From Syntrophaceae bacterium UBA4059 (GTDB lineage Bacteria > Desulfobacterota > Syntrophia > Syntrophales > Smithellaceae), in assembly GCA_002382045.1 (NCBI GenBank), contig DFZJ01000069.1:1-10047 (forward strand): 10,047 nucleotides of DNA, given 5' to 3'. Below are positions 1-6,402 of this stretch, piece by piece (positions within the stretch are counted from its first letter, which is position 1; each line of letters begins with the position of its first letter). A program made the translations under genes and the position numbers. Under the pieces are notes generated by a model. It made no database searches and had not been told where the DNA came from. It worked only from the letters and a program-made list of their open reading frames with translations.

Positions 1-13
1 ACTTTAAACTGTA

Positions 14-277
14 CTATATACTAGAGGTTTCCGGGTCCACCTTAACGGTTCTGAAAGCAATCTGGCCACCGGGATCATTCGTCAACACCATTTTGCCCTG
101 GATCTGGTTTTCGCTCACCCGCGCCTCGATGATTCTTTTTTCCTTCAATGCTGAAAGGAATTCACTGTAGGGAATGACACGAACAGCCATCGCGGAATAG
201 AGCAGGTTTTGAACGATCAGCACCGCCCAAATCCCGATCAGCAGGTACCAAATGGAAAATTTATATTCTTTTTTCAT
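14..277 (-). CDS. FtsH-like N-terminal anchor and periplasmic domain only, 87 aa (truncated)
   Basis: Matches the first part of the membrane protease FtsH: a short charged N-terminus (MKKEYKFS), one membrane helix (about 8-27, IWYLLIGIWAVLIVQNLL) and the start of the periplasmic FtsH_ext domain (VIPYSEFLSALKEKRIIEARV, IQGKM, then FRTVKVDP near 75-82). In FtsH the chain would continue through the second membrane helix into the AAA ATPase and zinc protease. Here it leaves the family pattern after VDP and stops at TAG (14-16) in AT-rich sequence. Neither other frame in the last bases restores an FtsH-like continuation. The ATG at 277 is preferred over GTG at 280; GGAGG lies four bases upstream. 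It could be a decayed remnant, a gene interrupted beyond the window, or a small genuine FtsH_ext protein. The 65 bases separating it from the S10 gene hold no convincing promoter or terminator. Confidence 0.55.
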   Translation of the reverse strand: MKKEYKFSIWYLLIGIWAVLIVQNLLYSAMAVRVIPYSEFLSALKEKRIIEARVSENQIQGKMVLTNDPGGQIAFRTVKVDPETSSI

Positions 278-342
278 CACACCTCCGGATAACTATTCAC
301 ATGAAAACCCTTTTATTTCTATCAACTCATGACAATGAGGCT

Positions 343-1938
343 TTATTTTGATCTCGAATAAAACCGGCCTGCATCTTGGAACATGGCATCAAGAGACTTT
401 CGATGCAGGTAAGGCATATGACCGCCATGGTAAATGTTTAAACTGATATTGTTGCGTATCAGTTGATGCAATCCCATTTGCCTGATCGCAATTTCGGATG
501 CGAAATAGGGAGTTACCAGGTCGAAGACGCCATGAGCGATGAAGACCCGCATGTCGGGATTGAGGCTTAAGGCTTGTTTTAAATCCGTAACCGCTTCGAC
601 AAAACCCTGCTCGCCCTGAATCCCCGATCGCCAGTTCCAAGACTCGAAAACAGCTTCATTTAAAATAAGATAAGGCAAGTCAGTTCTAAAATTCAATTGG
701 TTGCGCACATAGCTGTTAAAAGCGGCCGTCACGGGGGCATTGAGACGATCAAGGTAGGGATCACCACCGGCAAGTATTTGTCTGGCGGGATTTGGATCGA
801 TCTGAGTAATCGACCCATCGTAAAGACTCACAAGAAAGCCCTTGTCAGAGAGCAGCTGCTTGGCAAAAAACACCGGCGGCACACGGCCGGCCCAACGCTT
901 TACGTCTTGAGCATCCAATCCTGTCAGACGGCTCATCAGATTGAACCGATCTTGTTCCAGCGAACCTGCGGCCAACCCGGTAAGATAATCCGTCATTGCG
1001 AACTGCTCGGCCTCGGCAACAGACTCGCGAGGATGTTCCGCCACATAAGCTGTCTGCTCACTGCGCTGATGGATTGCCGCCGTGGCGGCATAGCTCGGCA
1101 GCAGCGCCACCCAAGGCCAGAGGCTTCTTTCATCTCCCCAAAGCACACTGAAATCCAGAGCCGGCGAAATAAGAACCAGGCCGTTCAATGCGATGCCGAA
1201 ATCGGACTGCAACAATTCGGATAAACGGGCGACACGGAAGCCGCCATAACTTTCACCCACCAAATAGATGGGAGACAACCAGCGGTCCTCTTGTGTCAGG
1301 TAGGCGCGGATAAACCGGGCCAATGAGTCGATATCTTCCTCCACGCCCCAAGCTTTGGCGCGACCTGTCGGATTGTCGGAAAATTTTAGCGTTTTCGATT
1401 CGTTGTTTTTTTGAACGGTGCTTTGGTCTTGTTTAATTTCACGACTGTACCCTGTCCCGATAGGATCGACAAAAACCAGATCGGTGAATGCCAGCCAGCT
1501 TTTCGAGTTTTCCACGATACGTGCCGGCATTGGCGGCACAGAGCCGTCCTCATTGAAAACAACACGTTGCGGCCCTATGGCCCCGATATGAAGATATGCG
1601 GATGCCGCGCCGGGACCACCGTTAAACACAAACGTAAGCGGCCTCTTATCTTGGCCCTTTTGTTGGATACAATAGCATATGTAAAAAATCCGGCCGACCG
1701 GCGCTGACTGTTCGCTCTGAACAGTGATTGAAGCCGCAGTGGCCGTGTAGTTGATTTTTTTGTTGTCTATCTTGAGTGAATGCTGTGTCGTCGAACGATT
1801 CGAGGCGTCCAACACCACGGCACCATTCAGTGCGGAAGGAGCCGTTTTCGCTTCTTCCTCCTGTGCATACGCGCCCGCGGCAGGCTGAAAAAAGCAATGC
1901 CATGCGGAAAAAAGAATGATTATTATCCACCGATTCAT
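343..1938 (-). CDS. Exported serine carboxypeptidase-like peptidase (S10 family), 531 aa
   Basis: Alpha/beta-hydrolase of peptidase family S10, expected to trim C-terminal residues from peptides in the periplasm or outside the cell. A signal peptide is visible: MNRW, a hydrophobic stretch to about residue 22, then AYA before QEEE (probable cleavage near 25). FNGGPGAAS (105-113) supplies the oxyanion region and WGVEEDIDSLARFIRAYL precedes the nucleophile elbow GESYGG (228-233, Ser230). The remaining triad residues fit Asp473 (GVFDLVTPY) and His507 (GGHMPY). Length matches bacterial S10 proteins of about 500 residues. The start overlaps the stop of the HPF-sigma gene (ATGA, 1935-1938), implying coupled translation, with a GGGGGA run upstream. 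Its link to mannose metabolism is not evident. Substrate is unknown; some bacterial S10 homologues may be esterases or acyltransferases. Confidence 0.88.
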   Translation of the reverse strand: MNRWIIIILFSAWHCFFQPAAGAYAQEEEAKTAPSALNGAVVLDASNRSTTQHSLKIDNKKINYTATAASITVQSEQSAPVGRIFYICYCIQQKGQDKRPLTFVFNGGPGAASAYLHIGAIGPQRVVFNEDGSVPPMPARIVENSKSWLAFTDLVFVDPIGTGYSREIKQDQSTVQKNNESKTLKFSDNPTGRAKAWGVEEDIDSLARFIRAYLTQEDRWLSPIYLVGESYGGFRVARLSELLQSDFGIALNGLVLISPALDFSVLWGDERSLWPWVALLPSYAATAAIHQRSEQTAYVAEHPRESVAEAEQFAMTDYLTGLAAGSLEQDRFNLMSRLTGLDAQDVKRWAGRVPPVFFAKQLLSDKGFLVSLYDGSITQIDPNPARQILAGGDPYLDRLNAPVTAAFNSYVRNQLNFRTDLPYLILNEAVFESWNWRSGIQGEQGFVEAVTDLKQALSLNPDMRVFIAHGVFDLVTPYFASEIAIRQMGLHQLIRNNISLNIYHGGHMPYLHRKSLDAMFQDAGRFYSRSK

Positions 1939-3005
1939 TCGGGTCCCCCATTCCTGAAATCTGAAAGCAGGCCACCGGTCCGAGCTTCAAATCCCGCCTC
2001 CATCAGTCTTGCTCGAACATAATGATCGGCCTGGGTGATCCGGGAAGAAACAGTGGGCAAGTCGACACCCAAAATTCTTGTCAGTTCTTCCTCCGCAATA
2101 TCCTCAAGCTCATGCAGCATCAAAGCCCGTCGCCAGGCGATGGGCAGATCCTTTAACAAGCGAAGCGTATAGCCCACCTTCTGATCGTCACGCGTGCCTG
2201 TTGCGGGAATTTCTGAGGCTTCGCCGGCAATCACATCTTCGATGCGCAACAGTTCATCCGGCTGCCAGAATTCATAAAATTCTTCACCGACCATGATTTC
2301 GGCTTGATCAGTAGGGTCAATCGGCGCCTGCTCCTCCAAGGAAACCATTTCACCGAAGGTCCTGCTTGCCTGAACTTCTTTGTCAAGTACCTCATGCATT
2401 TCTTTCAGCAGGCGAAGGTAGGCCTCCTGGCTGTTCATTCCCGGTTTCCAAACGGCTATTACTGCTGCGACGACTTCGTTTACTACATCCTGAATTGTCG
2501 GATAATTGGGCGGCAAGTCCCCTTGACATCGTAAAAATGTCAGCTCTCTTTTCACAGCGCGCTTGAGTTTCGGCAGCAGCTTATCGATCATGGACCTGGC
2601 ATCGTTAACGCTGCCTGACGACAAGGCATCTTGCTGCTTTTTCAGCTTTTTGAGACGCGATCGGCGCGATCGGCGCTTGGAAGACTCTTGGCGTCGGACT
2701 CGCGCGATATGGCTTTCGACCTTTTCGAGGAGATTCGCCAAGGCGGCTTCAATGGCATGCTCCAGTTTGTCCGCCTGTGATTGAGCAACCAAAAAGGCTT
2801 TTGGAGGGAGATACGTACGAAGCCTGATTTCCCATTCGCCAGCACCGTCTGCTTGTTTGGTGGCGACAACAGCTATCTCGCTATTCGAGCCACCTGTATT
2901 GGTTAGGTATGGCTCCATGTGGTGTTTTATTCGTTCTTTTATCAGTGTTTTAGCTTTATCTTGCTTAGTAGAAGCAATTCCTGGTAAATATATATTCATC
3001 TTCAT
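1935..3005 (-). CDS. Ribosome-hibernation (S30AE/HPF-like) domain joined to a sigma-70-like region, 356 aa
   Basis: Apparent two-part regulator. Residues 1 to about 105 resemble the RaiA/HPF (S30AE) fold: MNIYLPG start, EIRLRTYLPPKAFLVAQSQ strand region, then DKLEHAIEAALANLLEKVESHIARVR, the usual second helix. A very basic linker follows (about 104-124). The C-terminal half looks like a divergent sigma factor: about 135-210 (KRAVKRELTFLRCQGDLPPN and onward) may correspond to region 2, and about 280-335 (LLKDLPIAWRRALMLHELED, then LTRILGVDLPTVSSRITQA) to a region 4 helix-turn-helix. RaiA/HPF proteins bind the small ribosomal subunit in stationary phase; whether this protein binds ribosome, RNA polymerase or both is unknown. 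AGGAGG six bases upstream fixes ATG 3005. Its stop overlaps the next start as ATGA. The S30AE assignment is fairly firm, the sigma assignment moderate. Confidence 0.75.
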   Translation of the reverse strand: MKMNIYLPGIASTKQDKAKTLIKERIKHHMEPYLTNTGGSNSEIAVVATKQADGAGEWEIRLRTYLPPKAFLVAQSQADKLEHAIEAALANLLEKVESHIARVRRQESSKRRSRRSRLKKLKKQQDALSSGSVNDARSMIDKLLPKLKRAVKRELTFLRCQGDLPPNYPTIQDVVNEVVAAVIAVWKPGMNSQEAYLRLLKEMHEVLDKEVQASRTFGEMVSLEEQAPIDPTDQAEIMVGEEFYEFWQPDELLRIEDVIAGEASEIPATGTRDDQKVGYTLRLLKDLPIAWRRALMLHELEDIAEEELTRILGVDLPTVSSRITQADHYVRARLMEAGFEARTGGLLSDFRNGGPE

Positions 3006-3011
3006 CAGCAA

Positions 3012-3017
3012 CCTCCT
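3012..3017 (-). promoter_or_regulatory. Strong ribosome binding site for the HPF-sigma gene
   Basis: Perfect AGGAGG with six bases (TTGCTG) to the ATG at 3005. It rules out the in-frame TTG at 3011, which abuts the site. It lies in the 13-base gap after the ManC stop. Confidence 0.65.
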
Positions 3018-3018
3018 G

Positions 3019-4098
3019 TCAACGTGTAATCATGGATTCGACGATTTGTTTAACATCTTCCAAACGGTCTTTATGAGCGACAAGGGTCTTTTCCCCCGCA
3101 CGGACCACCACCACGTCGCTGACACCCACCATGGCCAATGTTTCCTGGGGTTGATCGCAAAAGACCAAATTGCCCTGGGCGTCCAGCGCGTGGACCCTGC
3201 CTTTGATAAAATTGCCGTTGGCGTCGTGAGCCAGAAAATCCTGGATCGCCAACCATCCGCCCACATCCTTCCATGAGAATTCTCCGGCCACGCAACGAAC
3301 ATCCCGAGCTTTTTCCATCACCGCATAATCGATGGAAATCCGATTTAGAACCGCAAACTTCTCTTGCAACTCATCTTCCCATTGGTCTGTGTCCATCTTC
3401 TCCACGGCCTTGGCCAAATGTTCAACATGATTTGGCAGGTGAAGGATCAATTCATTGAAAATGGCATCGGCGGTCCACACGAACATACCCGAGTTCCATA
3501 AATACCGCCCAGATTCCAGATATTGCCCGGCAAGCTCGGCATTCGGTTTTTCCTTGAAGGAGACGACATGAAAATGCTCTACGTCTTGATCCATAGAGGT
3601 TTTTTGGCCAACTTCCAGGTAACCATAGCCGGTGGCCGGATGGGTCGGTTTGATTCCGAAGGTGTAGAGTGCGCCGGTACGACGGGACTCCTTCACGGCT
3701 GAAATCAAGGTCTGCTGAAATTTTTCAACCGGGTCGATCAAATGATCGGCCGTCAAGATGACGATCACCGGGTTACCGAAGCGCTTCATGGCGACCAGCG
3801 CACCGAGACATACTGCGGCAGCGGTGTCCTTGCGCTCGGGCTCACCGATGATATTCCGGTCCGGGATGTTGGGAAGTTGCTCGCGAACCAGCGGCGTGAA
3901 CTGCCGGTTGGTCAGTACAATCACGCGTTCATCCGGCACGATGCCAGCCACTCGGTCATAGCTTTTTTGCAGCAGGCTGCGGTCATCAAAAAGTTGGATG
4001 AACTGCTTGGGCCGTTCATGGGTACTGAGCGGCCAAAACCGCGTGCCCACGCCGCCGGCCATGATAATGGCAACCAGGTTCTTGTCGATGCTTTCCAT
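3019..4098 (-). CDS. manC: Mannose-1-phosphate guanylyltransferase, single-domain, 359 aa
   Basis: Makes GDP-mannose from mannose 1-phosphate and GTP in the cytoplasm. The nucleotidyltransferase signature MAGGVGTRFWPLS (13-25) is followed by RPKQF, the ManC-type hallmark. Also present are GEPERKDTAAA (85-95), TADH (116-119), GYGYLE (157-162), FKEKP (181-185), WNSGMF (201-206) and SIDYAVME (255-262). The left-handed helix/C-terminal part ends at residue 359, so the isomerase cupin that extends many bacterial ManC proteins to about 470-480 residues is absent; that domain appears at 5047-5412 instead. The ATG at 4098 is preceded by GAGGTG. It lies 14 bases after the second GH130 gene and 13 bases before the hibernation factor-sigma gene. 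The symbol follows the function; rfbM or algA are equivalents in other species. Confidence 0.94.
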   Translation of the reverse strand: MESIDKNLVAIIMAGGVGTRFWPLSTHERPKQFIQLFDDRSLLQKSYDRVAGIVPDERVIVLTNRQFTPLVREQLPNIPDRNIIGEPERKDTAAAVCLGALVAMKRFGNPVIVILTADHLIDPVEKFQQTLISAVKESRRTGALYTFGIKPTHPATGYGYLEVGQKTSMDQDVEHFHVVSFKEKPNAELAGQYLESGRYLWNSGMFVWTADAIFNELILHLPNHVEHLAKAVEKMDTDQWEDELQEKFAVLNRISIDYAVMEKARDVRCVAGEFSWKDVGGWLAIQDFLAHDANGNFIKGRVHALDAQGNLVFCDQPQETLAMVGVSDVVVVRAGEKTLVAHKDRLEDVKQIVESMITR

Positions 4099-4112
4099 TT
4101 CAACACCTCATC

Positions 4113-5060
4113 TCATTCAAGCGCGGGACGGGGATTTGAGAGACACAAATCCACCAAATCGGCAATCATTGCCGTGCCGACACACATCACCGTGTCCGCG
4201 CCACCCCAATAGATCTTTACCGTACCGTCGTCCTCGGCCACCGCGCCGCAGCAGAAAACCACGTTGTGCACGTACCCGCTGATCTCCCACAGGTCCTCGG
4301 GTTGAAGTATCCAATCGTCGGCTACGCCCAAGACCCTTGACGGATCGGCAAGGTCATGCAGGGCCACGCCGAGCCGGTAGACGGCACCGTCCATGGTTTT
4401 GAACACGCCGTGAAAGATGTTCAGCCATCCTTTTTCGGTTTTGATGGGCGTGGCCCCCGGTCCGACCTTCATTTCATCCCAATGGTAGGCCATGGGCTTG
4501 ATGACGACCTTGGCATCCCCCCAATGCACCAGGTCCGGCGAATAGGAAATCCAGATGGACCATGGTGAGGTTTCCGAATGGGGTCGGTCCAGCCGGGCGT
4601 AGCGGCCGCCTATTTTTTCAGGGAAAATGACCACGTTGCGATAATCCGCCTGGGTGATCAGGGAGATCCGTTCCAGGCGCTCGAAATCCGTGGTTCTGGC
4701 CAGGGCCACCCGTACGCCGTGTTGGGAATAGGCCGAGTAGGTGACCAGGTAGCCGTCCTCCATGGGACAGATGCGCGGATCTTCCACGCCGAAGGCCTCG
4801 TACTCGGCGAACGGCTGGGCCTTGGCCGGTGTGATGAACGGCTCGGGCCTGACCGCAAACCGCACGCCGTCACTGCTTTCCGCCAGACCGATGATCGACC
4901 GGCCATTGCGCAGGTGGGATCTGAACAGCATGACATATTTACCGTTGTGCTTGACCACGCCGGCGTTGTGCACCGTTTCCACCGGGTACGGCACATCATG
5001 CTTGGTCAGTATGGGATTTTTCTCGTAACGCCGAACGATCGGTTCCTTAGACTCTGCCAT
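4113..5060 (-). CDS. GH130 mannoside phosphorylase or mannosidase, second copy, 315 aa
   Basis: Second GH130 beta-propeller enzyme, clearly diverged from the copy at 6403-7371 and so probably of different substrate or linkage preference. The family signature GVEDPRI is at about 91-97 with presumed catalytic acid Asp94. Arg159 (DRPH), Lys198 (MKVG) and His217 (FHGV) match the basic positions of the other copy, consistent with phosphorolysis giving mannose 1-phosphate, which ManC next door could use directly. The terminal YWGGAD motif is at 284-289. No signal peptide is visible. The ATG at 5060 is preferred because AGAGGA lies five bases upstream; the ATG at 5087 has its purine run directly abutting. 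The start overlaps the end of the cupin gene by 14 bases, suggesting coupled translation. A hydrolytic beta-mannosidase activity is the main alternative. Confidence 0.87.
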   Translation of the reverse strand: MAESKEPIVRRYEKNPILTKHDVPYPVETVHNAGVVKHNGKYVMLFRSHLRNGRSIIGLAESSDGVRFAVRPEPFITPAKAQPFAEYEAFGVEDPRICPMEDGYLVTYSAYSQHGVRVALARTTDFERLERISLITQADYRNVVIFPEKIGGRYARLDRPHSETSPWSIWISYSPDLVHWGDAKVVIKPMAYHWDEMKVGPGATPIKTEKGWLNIFHGVFKTMDGAVYRLGVALHDLADPSRVLGVADDWILQPEDLWEISGYVHNVVFCCGAVAEDDGTVKIYWGGADTVMCVGTAMIADLVDLCLSNPRPALE

Positions 5061-5412
5061 AATCGTCCTCTGATCTTTCAATGTCATCCTCTCCGAAATA
5101 GTCTCCGGTCTGTACCTCGATGAACACCAGGTTGTCCGGTCCGGGATTGCGGATGCGGTGCCAGGTCCCCACCGGCAGATCGATGGCCTGGCCGGACATC
5201 CGCTCGATGTCTTCGCTGTTTTGGGTCACCACCGCGGTGCCGCTGAGCACGTACCAGTGCTCGGAGCGTCTGAAATGGCGCTGGTAGCTCAGACGCTGCC
5301 CGGGATAGACGGTGATTCGCTTGACCTTGTGATCCGGCTTGTCCGCCAACACCTCGTAAAATCCCCAGGGCCGGTGGTCTTCGCGCCGGGTCCGGTTTGA
5401 TGACGGTTTCAT
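5047..5412 (-). CDS. Type II mannose-6-phosphate isomerase cupin, 121 aa (probable C-terminal domain of the preceding transferase)
   Basis: Small cupin matching the C-terminal domain of bifunctional mannose-1-phosphate guanylyltransferase/mannose-6-phosphate isomerase (PF01050 type). It would convert fructose 6-phosphate to mannose 6-phosphate. The sequence opens REDHRPWGFYEVL (10-22), the usual entry into this domain. It continues with cupin motif 1, PGQRLSYQRHFRRSEHW (37-53; candidate metal ligands His46, Glu51, His52), and motif 2, LPVGTWHRIRNPG (79-91; His85). It closes with GDYFGEDDIERSEDDYGR, also typical. The only nearby in-frame ATG (5412) lies inside the glycosyltransferase and has no good ribosome site, which argues that it is normally translated as a fusion with that gene. 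The 3' end overlaps the following GH130 start by 14 bases. Domain identity is strong; independent expression is doubtful. Confidence 0.82.
   Translation of the reverse strand: MKPSSNRTRREDHRPWGFYEVLADKPDHKVKRITVYPGQRLSYQRHFRRSEHWYVLSGTAVVTQNSEDIERMSGQAIDLPVGTWHRIRNPGPDNLVFIEVQTGDYFGEDDIERSEDDYGRV
5066..5071 (-). promoter_or_regulatory. Ribosome binding site supporting the 5060 start of the second GH130
   Basis: AGAGGA five bases before the ATG at 5060, located within the last codons of the cupin gene. It favours the shorter start over the ATG at 5087. Confidence 0.5.
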
Positions 5413-6400
5413 ACACCCGGATATAATCCGCAACCATGCGCTCCACACTGAAGCGCGCCTCGACCCATTGGCGGCACTTATGGCGGTCAAGGTCCCCGAC
5501 ATTGTTTAAGGCTTGGGCCATTTCATCGAGGTTTTCGGTCAGGAACCCGGTCTCCCCGTGGGCGATGATTTCCGGCATGCTTCCCCTGGTAAAGGCCACC
5601 ACCGGCGTGCCGCAGGCCATGGATTCCACCACGGAAAGGCCGAACGGCTCGTCGAAACCGATGGGGTGCAACAGGGCGTATGCGCCACCCAGCAGTTCGT
5701 CGCGTTTTTCCGGCCCGGCGCTGCCCACATAGACGATGCGGTTGTCATCCAAGTAGGGCCTGATCTTTGTGTCGAAATAACCCTGGTCCTGGATGATGCC
5801 CGCCATGATGAGCTTCATGCCGGTTCGGCGGGCCACCTCGATGCACTCGGCGGCGCCTTTCTCAGGATGGATGCGGCCGAAAAAGAGCAGATAAGCTCCA
5901 TGATCGGACCTGAAGGTGAACCGGCCAAGGTCGATGCCGTGATGGATGACGGCGGCATAGTCCAGCTCCGGCGACTTGTCGGCCTCGCTGATGGCCACAT
6001 AAAAGCATTTGCCGTTGTACTTCTTGTACACCGGCAAGATCTTGGGCGACGAGAAGCCGTGGATGGTGGTCACCACCGGCGTCGCGGTCATGCCGGAATA
6101 GGTCAGCGGCAGATAGTCGAAGTGGTTGTGAATCAGGTCAAAGGCGTCTCCCTGCTCGAACACCTCGGAAATATGCAGGCACTCCCACACCTTGGGCAGC
6201 ATTTCGGCGTCTTCCTCGTACCCCTTGGTACAGACGCTTTTCAGCCGGCCCCGGGTTTGCGACTCACCGGTGGCGAACAGGGTCACATCGATCCCGCGCG
6301 CCACCAGGCCCTCGGTCAGCAGGGAGACCACGTTTTCCCAGGGACCGTAGTGCCTCGGCGGCGTGCGCCAAGCGATGGGCGACAGCATGGCGATCTTCAT
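5084..6400 (-). CDS. GT4 glycosyltransferase, frame-broken near its C-terminus (fusion with cupin interrupted)
   Basis: GT-B glycosyltransferase of family GT4, probably a cytoplasmic mannosyltransferase by context. The protein starts MKIAMLSPIAWRTPPRHYGPWE, with the family's N-terminal donor/acceptor loop. FGRIHPEKG lies at 174-182, and the retaining E-x7-E motif is intact in FDEPFGLSVVESMACGTP (Glu251 and Glu259). The ATG at 6400 is two bases after the GH130 stop, preceded by TGGGGGT; a longer upstream reading covers GH130 sequence and is not real. Homology ends at about residue 337 (position 5390). Beyond that the frame runs on for roughly 100 residues to 5084, rich in Arg, Pro and Gly: this is the cupin sequence read out of frame, not genuine protein. 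Deleting one C of the CCC run at 5388-5390 joins the transferase to the cupin as a 450-residue protein. The cause may be a sequencing indel, a real mutation or a programmed shift. Confidence 0.85.
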   Translation of the reverse strand: MKIAMLSPIAWRTPPRHYGPWENVVSLLTEGLVARGIDVTLFATGESQTRGRLKSVCTKGYEEDAEMLPKVWECLHISEVFEQGDAFDLIHNHFDYLPLTYSGMTATPVVTTIHGFSSPKILPVYKKYNGKCFYVAISEADKSPELDYAAVIHHGIDLGRFTFRSDHGAYLLFFGRIHPEKGAAECIEVARRTGMKLIMAGIIQDQGYFDTKIRPYLDDNRIVYVGSAGPEKRDELLGGAYALLHPIGFDEPFGLSVVESMACGTPVVAFTRGSMPEIIAHGETGFLTENLDEMAQALNNVGDLDRHKCRQWVEARFSVERMVADYIRVYETVIKPDPARRPPALGILRGVGGQAGSQGQANHRLSRAASELPAPFQTLRALVRAQRHRGGDPKQRRHRADVRPGHRSAGGDLAPHPQSRTGQPGVHRGTDRRLFRRG

Positions 6401-6402
6401 GA

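Noticed and set aside
290..325. Possible promoter before the FtsH-like gene (TTGATA at 320-325)
   Set aside because: No acceptable -10 hexamer occurs at 16-18 bases; the candidates are at 20 or 24 bases.
326..339. Hairpin CTCAT-gaca-ATGAG as a terminator after the S10 gene
   Set aside because: The stem has only five base pairs, is not GC-rich, and no T-run follows directly on the minus-strand transcript.
5084..5387. Arg/Pro/Gly-rich C-terminal tail of the GT4 reading frame as a genuine domain
   Set aside because: The same bases encode a well-matched cupin in the other frame; the tail is the out-of-frame reading and resembles no known domain.
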